Made by a program: the position numbers and the translations under genes. A stretch of 64,000 nucleotides of DNA from Clostridium mediterraneense (lineage in GTDB: Bacteria > Bacillota > Clostridia > Clostridiales > Clostridiaceae). The DNA lies in NCBI RefSeq assembly GCF_900091705.1, contig NZ_LT594785.1:1468858-1532857 (forward strand). The letters are read 5' to 3'. Below, one piece after another: positions 35,926 to 44,028 of this stretch (position 1 is the first letter of the stretch; each line of letters starts with the position of its first letter). The notes beneath the pieces are model-generated. The model searched no databases. It was not told the DNA's origin and worked only from the letters and a program-made list of their open reading frames with translations.

Positions 35926-36735
35926 CTCAAAAATATGTTGATTCTCAATCACTTTAAAACCTATTTTTTTATATAGTGATAATGCTACCGTATTATCACT
36001 ACTAACCTTTATATAAATATCATATATATTTTGCTCAAAACATTTTAATAATAGATATTTTAATAAAATTTTTCCATATCCTTGTCCCTGAAATTTATTT
36101 TTAATACATAAATTAGCTACAGTGTATCTTCCATTTAAATCCATAACCTGACCATATCCAATATACTCATCATTCATTTTAATAAAATATGATAAATCCT
36201 CTAAGAAACAATTTCTACTTACCTCATATTTTATATCTTTTAAATTTAAAGGGATTCTATTAACTTTAAAGAATGCTTCATTCTGTATATTACATCTTTC
36301 GATATCATTTAAACCTAGTATTAATTTCTCAAAGTTAATATCATCAAAACTTAACTTATCAATATTAAAATTTTTTAAATTTATTTTCATATACAAATTA
36401 CAATTTCTCTCCTTAAATCCCCAATCACTTATATTATCTAGGTTATACTCTTTATCATTACAAATATATATAAAATGATCTTTTCTATAATTTTTACTCT
36501 TTATAGTCTTATTTAATTTATTTTTATTCTTATATATCTTATATATTAAAAATTTTCCTGAATTTATTTTTTTAGTTTCCCAAAATATATTATAACCATT
36601 AGAATAAGTAACTATAAAAATATACTTATTTAATATAAGTAATTTTATATACTTCAATATGCCTATTTCTAAAGTCTTTTTTAATTCTTTTCTAAAAGAA
36701 AAAAAGTCTAGAATTGTAAGTAATTTTATATCCAT
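35914..36735 (-). CDS. GNAT-family acetyltransferase with unknown N-terminal domain
   Basis: A 273-residue protein. Residues about 150-273 form a GNAT domain with the acetyl-CoA loop NKFQGQGYGKILLKYLLLK near residue 212 and the C-terminal SSDNTVALSLYKKIGFKVIE. Residues 1-150 are Lys/Asn/Ile-rich and unrecognised; they may be a degenerate second GNAT fold, as in some two-domain acetyltransferases. AAGGAGT precedes the ATG. It is the last gene after ispH on the same strand (58-base gap). Substrate unknown. Confidence 0.8.
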   Translation of the reverse strand: MDIKLLTILDFFSFRKELKKTLEIGILKYIKLLILNKYIFIVTYSNGYNIFWETKKINSGKFLIYKIYKNKNKLNKTIKSKNYRKDHFIYICNDKEYNLDNISDWGFKERNCNLYMKINLKNFNIDKLSFDDINFEKLILGLNDIERCNIQNEAFFKVNRIPLNLKDIKYEVSRNCFLEDLSYFIKMNDEYIGYGQVMDLNGRYTVANLCIKNKFQGQGYGKILLKYLLLKCFEQNIYDIYIKVSSDNTVALSLYKKIGFKVIENQHIFEIKS

Positions 36736-36793
36736 AATACTCCTTTTTTGATTACTACAGAATAATTTTACCGTAATTCTAGACCTAATTCAA

Positions 36794-37639
36794 TTAATTA
36801 TTTTCTAAAATTTTAATTACTTCTTCTATTATATAATCAGGTGTTGATGCTCCAGCTGTAACCCCTATAGTTTCGCATTCAAAATTTATAATATCTTCTG
36901 TTAAGTCGTTAGCATTTTCTATATGATATGTGTTTTTACAATTTTTCTTACAAATTTCAAATAATTTCGTTGTATTAGAGCTGCTCTTACCTCCAATAAC
37001 AATAACCATATCTGCTTTCTTTGAGATTTCTTCTGCACTACTTTGTCTTACATCTGTAGCAGCACAAATTGTATTAAATGCAACAAGTTCTTTAGCAAAC
37101 ATTGCTACTCTAGCGACAACCTTATTCCAATTCTCTTTTTTTTCAGTAGTTTGAGAAACTAGACAAACTTTCTTTGGAAACTCACTTTCTATATCATCTG
37201 CTGTTGTGATAATAGCACTATCATTACACCAGCCATTAATACCTATAACTTCTGGGTGATTTTTATCCCCCATAATAACTATTTGATATCCTTTATTATA
37301 ATATTCATTAACCTTTTTATGAATATTAGTAACATAAGGACATGTTGCATTATCAACAACGAGCCCTTTACTATTTAAAGTTGCTATTACATTTTCTTTA
37401 ACTCCATGAGAGCGAATTACAATAACGTCTTCTTTATTTAATTTATCTATATTATCAAAATCTATAGCTTCTATATTTTTCTCTTCTAAGTCCTTAACAA
37501 CATCTTTATTATGAATTAATGGACCAAGTGTATAAATTTTTTTATTATATTTATTTTTAGCATTTAAACTTTCATCTACTGCTCTTTTTACACCAAAGCA
37601 AAATCCAGCATTTTCGGCTAAAATAACTTTTCTTTTCAT
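36794..37639 (-). CDS. ispH: 4-hydroxy-3-methylbut-2-enyl diphosphate reductase
   Basis: The last enzyme of the MEP isoprenoid pathway, an Fe-S protein making IPP and DMAPP. The 281 residues contain the three conserved cysteines: ENAGFCFGVKRAV near residue 14, DNATCPYVTNIHKKV near residue 98 and NTICAATDVRQSS near residue 193. In some clostridia IspH is fused to ribosomal protein S1; here it is not. AAGGAGT precedes the ATG. It follows cmk by 22 bases. Its product feeds UppP-dependent carrier lipid and the prenyl donor of MiaA. Confidence 0.97.
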   Translation of the reverse strand: MKRKVILAENAGFCFGVKRAVDESLNAKNKYNKKIYTLGPLIHNKDVVKDLEEKNIEAIDFDNIDKLNKEDVIVIRSHGVKENVIATLNSKGLVVDNATCPYVTNIHKKVNEYYNKGYQIVIMGDKNHPEVIGINGWCNDSAIITTADDIESEFPKKVCLVSQTTEKKENWNKVVARVAMFAKELVAFNTICAATDVRQSSAEEISKKADMVIVIGGKSSSNTTKLFEICKKNCKNTYHIENANDLTEDIINFECETIGVTAGASTPDYIIEEVIKILENN

Positions 37640-37661
37640 ATAAAATACTCCTTTAATTTTA

Positions 37662-38312
37662 TTATTTTATATAAGATGAAATTTTTAAAACAACCTCTTC
37701 AATATTTAATCCTGTAGTATCTATTTCTAAAGCATCCTCTGCCTTTCTTAAAGGATCAACTTCTCTAGTTGAATCATATTCATCTCTTCTTATTATATCA
37801 TCTAATATTTCTTTATAATCTACTTTTAAACCTTTTTCTAAAAGTTCCTTATATCTTCTATCAGCTCTTTCTTCCGCACTAGCTGTTAAGAAAAATTTAT
37901 ATTTAGCATCTTTTAATACAACAGTACCTATATCTCTACCATCCATGATAACATTAAATTTACTAGACATCTTTCTCATAAGATCTACTAATTTAACTCT
38001 AACTTCCTTAATTGAAGCATATTCTGAAACATTTTTAGTTATTTCTGGCATAGTAAGTTTATCATTTATATTTTTTCCATTAAGAATTAAATCATCATTA
38101 TCAAAATGTATTTCCATATTATCTATTAAATCCTCTAACTTACTAATATCAGAAGAGGATATCTTATATTCTAATGCTTTTAATGTTACTGCTCTATACA
38201 TAGCACCAGTATTTATATACATTAATCCTAAATTTTTAGCTATTATTTTAGCTATTGTACTTTTTCCTGCTCCCGCTGGTCCATCTATTGCTACATTTAT
38301 TTTATTATTCAT
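37662..38312 (-). CDS. cmk: Cytidylate kinase
   Basis: This kinase phosphorylates CMP and dCMP. The 216 residues have the P-loop AIDGPAGAGKSTIAK, MYINTGAMYRAVTLKAL, VIMDGRDIGTVVL near residue 116 and RRDEYDSTREVDPLRKAEDA near the C terminus, all typical of bacterial Cmk with its NMP-binding insert. AAAGGGAG precedes the ATG. It lies between the BaiN-type flavoprotein gene (18-base gap) and ispH (22-base gap); cmk-ispH pairing is usual in clostridia. Confidence 0.97.
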   Translation of the reverse strand: MNNKINVAIDGPAGAGKSTIAKIIAKNLGLMYINTGAMYRAVTLKALEYKISSSDISKLEDLIDNMEIHFDNDDLILNGKNINDKLTMPEITKNVSEYASIKEVRVKLVDLMRKMSSKFNVIMDGRDIGTVVLKDAKYKFFLTASAEERADRRYKELLEKGLKVDYKEILDDIIRRDEYDSTREVDPLRKAEDALEIDTTGLNIEEVVLKISSYIK

Positions 38313-38330
38313 ATTTACTCCCTTTCTATT

Positions 38331-39557
38331 TTAAATATTTTCACCTGCTAAATAACCTGTTGATAAGGCTATTTGTATATTATAGCCTCCTGTAAGTGCA
38401 TCAACATCTATTACCTCTCCTGCAAATGATAAGTTATCTATCAACTTAGATTTCATTGTTGATGGATCTATTTCTTTAGTAGAAACTCCACCCGCTGTTA
38501 CAATAGCTTCGGATATTCCTCTAAGTTTCTTTACTTTAAATCTTAAGTTTTTTATTATTCCAACTAATTTTTTTCTTTCTTCTTTTGTTATTGAATGAAC
38601 TTTCTTCTCTTTATCTATTTCAGATAGTTGTATTATCAAAGGGATTAATCTTTGCGGAAATAGTTTATTTAAAGAATCTTTAAATTCAGAATTGAGATTT
38701 AAATTAAAATCTTTTTGGATTCTTAAATCTAAATCTTTCTCATTAAGAGCAGGCTTTAAATCTATATTTATATATAAATTCTTATTTGTATCTATATATC
38801 TACTTCCACTTAATACAACAGGCCCTGATACTCCATAATATGTAAAATTAAGTTCTCCTTGTTTTTGATATATTACCTTTTCTTTATTCCCTACTTTATC
38901 TAGTATACTAAAAGAAATATTTTTAAGTGTAACACCAACAACTATATTTGCATATTCATTTTCCACTTCTATTGGTACTAAAGAAGGGGTTAAATCTACT
39001 ATCTTATGACCTAAATTTTCTAATAAAGAATAGCAAAAGCCATCCGAACCAGTTTTAGGATAAGATTTACCACCTGTACAAACAATTAAATGATCAACAT
39101 TTAAGCTTTTGCCATTTTCTAATTCTATAGAATATACTTTATTTTTATCTTTTATTATATTAACTACCTTTGAATTAAGTAATACTTTTACTTTTTTCTT
39201 ATTTAATTCTTTTTTAAATGCTGAGATAATATCTGAAGATTTATCACTACAAGGGAATACTCTTCCGCCTCTTTCACTTTTTAGCTTTACTCCCAGTTCC
39301 TCAAAAAAATCTATAACCATTTTATTATCATATGTATATAAAGCACTATAAAGAAAATGTGGATTACCAGGTATATAATCAAAAAATTCACTTATATCCT
39401 TTGAATTTGTTATATTACATCTTCCTTTACCTGTTATATAAAGTTTTTTTCCAATTTTATCGTTCCTATCTAATAAAATAACATCATGATTTTCAGCTGC
39501 TTTTATTGCTGCCATCATTCCAGCAGGGCCTGCGCCTATCACTACTACTTTAGCCAA
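38331..39557 (-). CDS. BaiN/HI0933-family NAD(P)/FAD-dependent flavoprotein
   Basis: A 408-residue flavoprotein. The FAD dinucleotide motif is VVIGAGPAGMMAAIKAAE at the N terminus; family marks are GRCNITNSKDISEFF near residue 48, GGRVFPCSDKSSDI near residue 95, IVCTGGKSYPKTGSDGFCY near residue 160 and the C-terminal DVDALTGGYNIQIALSTGY. Relatives include BaiN, proposed in bile-acid reduction, but most members have no known substrate. The start is TTG 39557 with AGGAGATG 6-7 bases upstream; the nearby ATG is out of frame. First gene of a run ending with ispH and GNAT. Confidence 0.87.
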   Translation of the reverse strand: MAKVVVIGAGPAGMMAAIKAAENHDVILLDRNDKIGKKLYITGKGRCNITNSKDISEFFDYIPGNPHFLYSALYTYDNKMVIDFFEELGVKLKSERGGRVFPCSDKSSDIISAFKKELNKKKVKVLLNSKVVNIIKDKNKVYSIELENGKSLNVDHLIVCTGGKSYPKTGSDGFCYSLLENLGHKIVDLTPSLVPIEVENEYANIVVGVTLKNISFSILDKVGNKEKVIYQKQGELNFTYYGVSGPVVLSGSRYIDTNKNLYINIDLKPALNEKDLDLRIQKDFNLNLNSEFKDSLNKLFPQRLIPLIIQLSEIDKEKKVHSITKEERKKLVGIIKNLRFKVKKLRGISEAIVTAGGVSTKEIDPSTMKSKLIDNLSFAGEVIDVDALTGGYNIQIALSTGYLAGENI

Positions 39558-39619
39558 ATAATCATCTCCTAATATTAATCTAAAACAAGTTTATGATAAA
39601 CTCTTAATATATTTTTGTC

Positions 39620-39668
39620 AAATAAAGTTAAGCTGCTTATAGATAATATAAACAGCTTAACTTTATTT
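39620..39668 (-). terminator. Terminator after RpiR-type regulator
   Basis: A perfect 16-bp stem, AAATAAAGTTAAGCTG (39620-39635) with its complement at 39653-39668; the stem includes the regulator stop codon. Confidence 0.85.
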
Positions 39669-40541
39669 TTCAATATTATTTTTATTGTAAGAATATACAT
39701 TATATTCTTTCCATATATCTTCTAAATCTTCAAAAGTATGTGTTATCTTTTCTTTTTCTCTCATCCCTACAGATATAACTAAAGCATTAATTATACTAAG
39801 AGGTGCTACTAGGGAATCTACAAATGAAGCCATATTACTTTGAGCAATTAATGTACAGTCCGCATTTGTAGCTAATGGAGAAATCAAACTATCTGTTAAT
39901 GCAATTGCTTTTGCATTTCTACTTCTAGCAAAAGCTAGAGCATCAATAGTCTTTGTAGCATATCTTGGAAAACCTATCCCTATAACTACATCTCCTTTAC
40001 CAATATTAATCATTTGTTCAAACAAGTCGCTCATACCATTTGAAACAACTTTTACATCTTCTAAAATTAAACTTAAATAAAATCCTAAAAATTCTGCAAG
40101 TGATGTAGAACTTCTAAGACCAACTATATATATTTTTTTAGCATTAAATAGATCATCTACTACCTGCTCAAAATCATCATAGTTTATTTTTTCAAGTGTT
40201 GATCTTATGTTTTCCATATCAGCTTTAAGTACACCTTTAAGTGGATTTTCTTCTTTTATGAAATCTTTTGATAACTCTAATCTCTGAACTGTTGTTAATT
40301 TATTTTTTATTAATTCTTGTAATGATTTCTGTAATTTAGGATAACCTGAAAATCCAAGCTCAATAGCAAATCTAACAACTGTTGATTCACTTACTCCAAC
40401 ACTTACTCCTAGCTTAGCTGCTGTCATAAATGCCGCTTTATCATAATTACTAAGTATATACTCTGCTATTAATTTCTGACCTTTACTAAGTTTAGGGAAT
40501 TTTAATTGAATTAGCTTCATCAAATCTTGACTATTTTCCAT
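39663..40541 (-). CDS. MurR/RpiR-family transcriptional regulator
   Basis: A 292-residue regulator. Residues about 1-80 are an RpiR-type helix-turn-helix (GQKLIAEYILSNYDKAAFMT, SVGVSESTVVRFAIELGFSG). Residues about 125-255 are a SIS sugar-phosphate isomerase domain (KKIYIVGLRSSTSLAEFLG, DVVIGIGFPRYATKT) that should sense a phosphosugar. No sugar genes adjoin it, so its targets lie elsewhere. AAGGAAGG precedes the ATG. It follows the MnmM-like gene by 67 bases. Confidence 0.88.
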   Translation of the reverse strand: MENSQDLMKLIQLKFPKLSKGQKLIAEYILSNYDKAAFMTAAKLGVSVGVSESTVVRFAIELGFSGYPKLQKSLQELIKNKLTTVQRLELSKDFIKEENPLKGVLKADMENIRSTLEKINYDDFEQVVDDLFNAKKIYIVGLRSSTSLAEFLGFYLSLILEDVKVVSNGMSDLFEQMINIGKGDVVIGIGFPRYATKTIDALAFARSRNAKAIALTDSLISPLATNADCTLIAQSNMASFVDSLVAPLSIINALVISVGMREKEKITHTFEDLEDIWKEYNVYSYNKNNIEK

Positions 40542-40608
40542 AAATATTTCCTTCCTTAAAATAAAATGAATTATTTAATTTTAATTCTATCATTTACTTA
40601 CATAAGCT

Positions 40609-41163
40609 TCAAGAATTATTTTTTTCTATTATAATTAAGCAAGGTGGATTATTAGGTCTATTTATAAACTCTTGATATAGTACTCCATATTCACGAGTAT
40701 TTAATTTTTTTGCAAGTTTTAATATTTCTTCTTTCTCCCTTAATCCTTCTTCATGTCCAGGATACATAGCAATTAAAATTAATCCATTTGGATTTAATAA
40801 TTCTAAAGCAATTTCTATACTTTTTATAGTGCTCTCTCTTTTAGTAGTTATAGACTTATCACTTCCAGGTAAATAACCTAAATTATATACTATGCAATCT
40901 ATTTTAATATCATTAGAAATATATTTATTAAAATATTCGTGACTATCTAGTATTACTTCAACATTATATATAGACTTCTTTTTATAAGAATTTACAGCTT
41001 TTTCTTGTATATCAAAACTATACACTTTACTAAATCTATCTTTTAAAAAATCTGTATCATATCCATTACCAAGTGTCGCATCTATTGCTATATTTTTATT
41101 TTTAATATTATTTTCTATAATACTATGTACAATATTATTAAAACTATTTATATAATTAAACAT
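40609..41163 (-). CDS. SAM-dependent methyltransferase, MnmM/YtqB family
   Basis: A 184-residue Rossmann methyltransferase of the rRNA-methylase-like family that includes B. subtilis YtqB, identified as MnmM, which methylates nm5s2U34 in tRNA. SAM-binding motif: AIDATLGNGYDTDFLKD near residue 25 with acidic SFDIQEKAV. NLGYLPGSDKSITTKREST near residue 93 and AMYPGHEEGLREKE are typical of the family. AGGAGG precedes the ATG. It follows the pseudouridine synthase gene by 14 bases, so two RNA-modifying genes share a transcript. Confidence 0.85.
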   Translation of the reverse strand: MFNYINSFNNIVHSIIENNIKNKNIAIDATLGNGYDTDFLKDRFSKVYSFDIQEKAVNSYKKKSIYNVEVILDSHEYFNKYISNDIKIDCIVYNLGYLPGSDKSITTKRESTIKSIEIALELLNPNGLILIAMYPGHEEGLREKEEILKLAKKLNTREYGVLYQEFINRPNNPPCLIIIEKNNS

Positions 41164-41177
41164 ATTAACCTCCTAAC

Positions 41178-41888
41178 TTATAAGTTATTTAAATATATAA
41201 TTTCTTCTGTAGTAAGATATCTCCATTGTCCCTTTTTTAGATCATTTAATTTTAGATTTCCAATTGAAATACGCTTTAACTTTTTAACTTCATGACCTAA
41301 TGCAGAACACATCCTTCTAACTTGTCTATTTTTTCCTTCATGTATCTTTATTTCTACAGTACATTCCTTCTCTTTTTTTTCTAATAGTCTTATATTAGCT
41401 TTAGCTGTAATATATCCACCTATATCAACTCCATTTTTGAATTTTTCCATTTCTTTTGGTGTAAATAGTCCTTTTACTACAGCTACATATGTTTTATCAA
41501 TTTCTTTTCTAGGATGAATTACTTTATTATATATATCACCATCATTAGTAAGTAATAATAAACCAGATGTATCATAATCAAGTCTACCTATTGAATAAAT
41601 TCTCTCATTAACCTTAACTAAATCTAAAATAGTTTTTCTATTTTTTTCATCATTATTACTAGTTATATATCCCTCTGGTTTATTTAACATTATATATATC
41701 TTATTTTCTTCTAAATATATTCTTTTACCATAAACTTCAACGATATCATTATTATTATTGATTTTAGTACCAAGTTCAGTAGTAACTATTCCATTTACAT
41801 TAACTTCTCCACTTTTTATTATTTCCTCACATTTACGTCTAGAAGCAACACCACATCTAGCCATATATTTCTGAAGTCGCTCTTCCAT
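41178..41888 (-). CDS. rluB: RsuA/RluB-family rRNA pseudouridine synthase
   Basis: A 236-residue enzyme that isomerises a specific uridine in rRNA. The N-terminal S4 RNA-binding domain starts RLQKYMARCGVASRRKCEEI. The catalytic motif GRLDYDTSGLLLLTNDG near residue 100 holds the Asp, and EGKNRQVRRMCSALGH near residue 185 is typical of RluB/RsuA. Length and S4 domain suit the Firmicutes RluB group (23S position), but RsuA (16S) cannot be excluded by eye. GGAGGA precedes the ATG. Confidence 0.9.
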   Translation of the reverse strand: MEERLQKYMARCGVASRRKCEEIIKSGEVNVNGIVTTELGTKINNNNDIVEVYGKRIYLEENKIYIMLNKPEGYITSNNDEKNRKTILDLVKVNERIYSIGRLDYDTSGLLLLTNDGDIYNKVIHPRKEIDKTYVAVVKGLFTPKEMEKFKNGVDIGGYITAKANIRLLEKKEKECTVEIKIHEGKNRQVRRMCSALGHEVKKLKRISIGNLKLNDLKKGQWRYLTTEEIIYLNNL

Positions 41889-41950
41889 CTATATTCCTCC
41901 ATTTATTATTAATATATTAATTGTAATTAATTAAAAGTTTTTCTTCAAGT

Positions 41951-41984
41951 AAAATAACAGTAGATAATATCTACTGCTATTTTT
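41951..41984 (-). terminator. Terminator after the Cys-rich peptide gene
   Basis: ATAACAGTAGATA (41954-41966) pairs, with one mismatch, with TATCTACTGCTAT (41968-41980); flanked by A and T runs. Confidence 0.7.
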
Positions 41985-41997
41985 AGATAGACTATTT

Positions 41998-42189
41998 TTA
42001 GAAGAATCTACCGCATCTTCCTCCGAATCCGCCAATTCCACCAAATAAAAATAATAATAATAATGGGTTACATGATGAACCAAATCCTCCTCCAAAGCAG
42101 TTATTTCCTCCACAAGGATTACAACAGCCTCTATTACAAGGATTACAACAATTATTACATGGACAACAGCATCCTCTTCTCTTTGACAT
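41998..42189 (-). CDS. Small Cys/Gly/Asn-rich protein
   Basis: A 63-residue peptide with a cysteine-dense N-terminal half (RRGCCCPCNNCCNPCNRGCC, CNPCGGNNC) and a hydrophobic then glycine-rich tail (PLLLLFLFGGIGGFGG). AAGAGGTGAT lies just before the ATG at 42189. A longer overlapping frame to 42197 has no binding site. The composition resembles cysteine-rich spore-coat or metal-binding peptides, but no family is recognised. It is divergent from a PadR-type regulator gene and shares a mirrored start region with it. Confidence 0.75.
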   Translation of the reverse strand: MSKRRGCCCPCNNCCNPCNRGCCNPCGGNNCFGGGFGSSCNPLLLLFLFGGIGGFGGRCGRFF

Positions 42190-42318
42190 AATATCACCTC
42201 TTTTACATCTTAATATATGTTATTCTTAATATATTTTTTTGTTCCATTTTATTTTTATGTAAATTAATTTACTCACTTTTATAAACTATGTATAATATAT
42301 TTAAGAGGTGATATTATG
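42187..42318. repeat. Mirrored ribosome-binding/start regions of divergent genes
   Basis: CATAATATCACCTCTT at 42187-42202 is the exact reverse complement of AAGAGGTGATATTATG at 42303-42318. Each arm carries the ribosome binding site and ATG of one divergent gene (Cys-rich peptide, PadR-type regulator). The spacer is AT-rich. Confidence 0.8.
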
Positions 42319-42705
42319 AGTTCAAGAACTAGAATGGTTGCTCCTAGAAATATAGTTAATACAAAACAATTATATAGCTTTTATATACTTAAAGAATTGT
42401 CTAAAGGTCAGGAAATATTCGGGAATAAAGTTTTAGAAACTTTTAAATTAACATTTGCTAATTCCCCATTACCTTTTCCAGTATCGTCAAGTACAATTTA
42501 TGATACTCTCTATTCATTAGAGGAAAATGGATTGGTAGTTAGTAATTGGATAGGTGATCAGTTTGTAAATAAGCGTAGTAAAAAAATTTATAGAATAACT
42601 GATGAAGGAATAAGATATTATAAAACTCATATTTCAAATTATGTAGATGCACTACATAAAAATAAAGCTACTTTAGATATTCTTATAAAAATGCTAAGTA
42701 ATTGA
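42316..42705 (+). CDS. PadR-family transcriptional regulator
   Basis: A 129-residue winged-helix protein. YSFYILKELSKGQEIFGNKV, SSSTIYDTLYSLEENGLVVS and SKKIYRITDEGIRYYKTHI are the PadR pattern: recognition helix, wing and following C-terminal helix. Most PadR proteins repress a neighbouring gene, so the divergent Cys-rich peptide gene is the likeliest target (inference). AAGAGGTGAT lies before the ATG. It is followed by a bidirectional terminator. Confidence 0.85.
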   Translation: MSSRTRMVAPRNIVNTKQLYSFYILKELSKGQEIFGNKVLETFKLTFANSPLPFPVSSSTIYDTLYSLEENGLVVSNWIGDQFVNKRSKKIYRITDEGIRYYKTHISNYVDALHKNKATLDILIKMLSN

Positions 42706-42742
42706 AAATACTCCTCTTTTTAAAAAGAGGAATATTTTTTTA
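42705..42742. terminator. Bidirectional terminator (PadR / flavoprotein)
   Basis: ATACTCCTCTTTTT pairs with AAAAAGAGGAATAT around the centre at 42721; T run on the plus side and A run on the other serve both convergent genes. Confidence 0.75.
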
Positions 42743-42750
42743 TTTATTGA

Positions 42751-44028
42751 TTAAATAAGTTTAGTAAAAAAGATATTTTCTAAATTTAATTTCTTAATTC
42801 TATTTTCAATTTCTTTAGTATCAATTGTATACAAGTTTTTTTCAATCATTCTATTAAAAAAGACTGATCCTGCAAAAGTAAATCTAGTCATTCTTCCTGC
42901 TTTAGAATCCATTAAACTATTGGCATATGATATTATATCACCTGTACATATAGCTGAAGGTAATATAAGAAGAGGCATACCTAACGCTTGTCTTACAGCA
43001 TTATATCCAGCTAATGTACCGGTTACTATAGCTTCTGTATGACCTACAAATAAACCTGATTTTTCTCCAGCACAAAAAAGATTATCTACACCTTTTACTC
43101 TCATATCATTTGTTCTTGGTGCAACTGATAAATATCTCACAGAATTACCCTTACCACCAGCGTAAGGATCTATATATTTTGCATTTTCAAGACCTTTTAT
43201 TTTTCTTAATTTATCTAAAGGGTAATATGTTGTCATAAGTTTAGCATCTCCAGTATCTAATAACACTAAATTTTCAGCAAATTCTTTTAATGCATATTGT
43301 TGGCATACTTTTTTATTAAGTTTATCATAATTTATATCCTCTTCAGGTATCTTTAATATAACTACTCCTTTAGTATTTAGTTCATTTTGTATTTCTTCTG
43401 ACAAGGTTTCTTTAGCTAATTTACAAGATCCACTAAAAGCTCCAAGTTCATTTCCTTCTCTTTCACCTTGTATATCTTCTATACCACATCTATTGCTAAT
43501 ACTTATTCTTGGCCCAAAAGATGGACATCTTAAAACACACATAGCACAGCCATTACCATATCTTAAGCAATTTCCCATTGGGCCTGTTGAACCAGTTGTT
43601 TCTATAAATACATCTCCAGGATAAAAATTTTGTTCACTATCTATTAATCCAATAATTTTTTTATCCTCTAACTTTATATCTATTATCCTAGTCACAGAAT
43701 GTACTATTATTCCAAGTTCCTTAATATATCTAGCTACTTCTCCTTCTATTAAATTAGCATCATAAAGCCAAGCATGTTTATGTCCTGGAAATTCTATGTC
43801 TTTATGCCTAGTTAATTTATCACAGATATCTATTAACTCTCCAGCTCCCATTGCTTTCAACTCTTCTGCCGCAGTATATCTTCCGTTATTTCTCATTATA
43901 CCACCAACGTTACCAAGTCCTAATAAAAAATCTGTTTTTTCAAATATTTCTACATCTGCTCCTATTTTTTTTGCTTCTATAGCTGCTGCTACTCCAGCCC
44001 AGCCTCCACCTATAATTAAAACTTTCAT
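42751..44028 (-). CDS. Uncharacterised FAD-dependent oxidoreductase, TrmFO/GidA-like fold, with Cys cluster
   Basis: A 425-residue flavoprotein. The FAD motif is VLIIGGGWAGVAAAIEAKK at the N terminus. The C-terminal part (GLFVGHTEAIVTGTLAGYNA near residue 345) resembles the GidA/TrmFO flavoprotein fold. A distinctive middle region near residues 153-180 contains five cysteines in NCLRYGNGCAMCVLRCP and NRCG, plus one in FSGSCKLA, suggesting an Fe-S cluster or redox disulfide. Its ATG overlaps the stop of the electron-transfer gene by four bases, so the two are translated together. Substrate unknown; not TrmFO itself, which lacks this cluster. Confidence 0.82.
   Translation of the reverse strand: MKVLIIGGGWAGVAAAIEAKKIGADVEIFEKTDFLLGLGNVGGIMRNNGRYTAAEELKAMGAGELIDICDKLTRHKDIEFPGHKHAWLYDANLIEGEVARYIKELGIIVHSVTRIIDIKLEDKKIIGLIDSEQNFYPGDVFIETTGSTGPMGNCLRYGNGCAMCVLRCPSFGPRISISNRCGIEDIQGEREGNELGAFSGSCKLAKETLSEEIQNELNTKGVVILKIPEEDINYDKLNKKVCQQYALKEFAENLVLLDTGDAKLMTTYYPLDKLRKIKGLENAKYIDPYAGGKGNSVRYLSVAPRTNDMRVKGVDNLFCAGEKSGLFVGHTEAIVTGTLAGYNAVRQALGMPLLILPSAICTGDIISYANSLMDSKAGRMTRFTFAGSVFFNRMIEKNLYTIDTKEIENRIKKLNLENIFFTKLI

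Noticed and set aside
41931-42197. Overlapping 88-residue minus-strand frame rich in Val, Ile and Glu
   Set aside because: Its start has no spaced ribosome binding site, and the shifted frame (41998-42189) has AAGAGGTGAT before its ATG and a coherent Cys/Gly composition.
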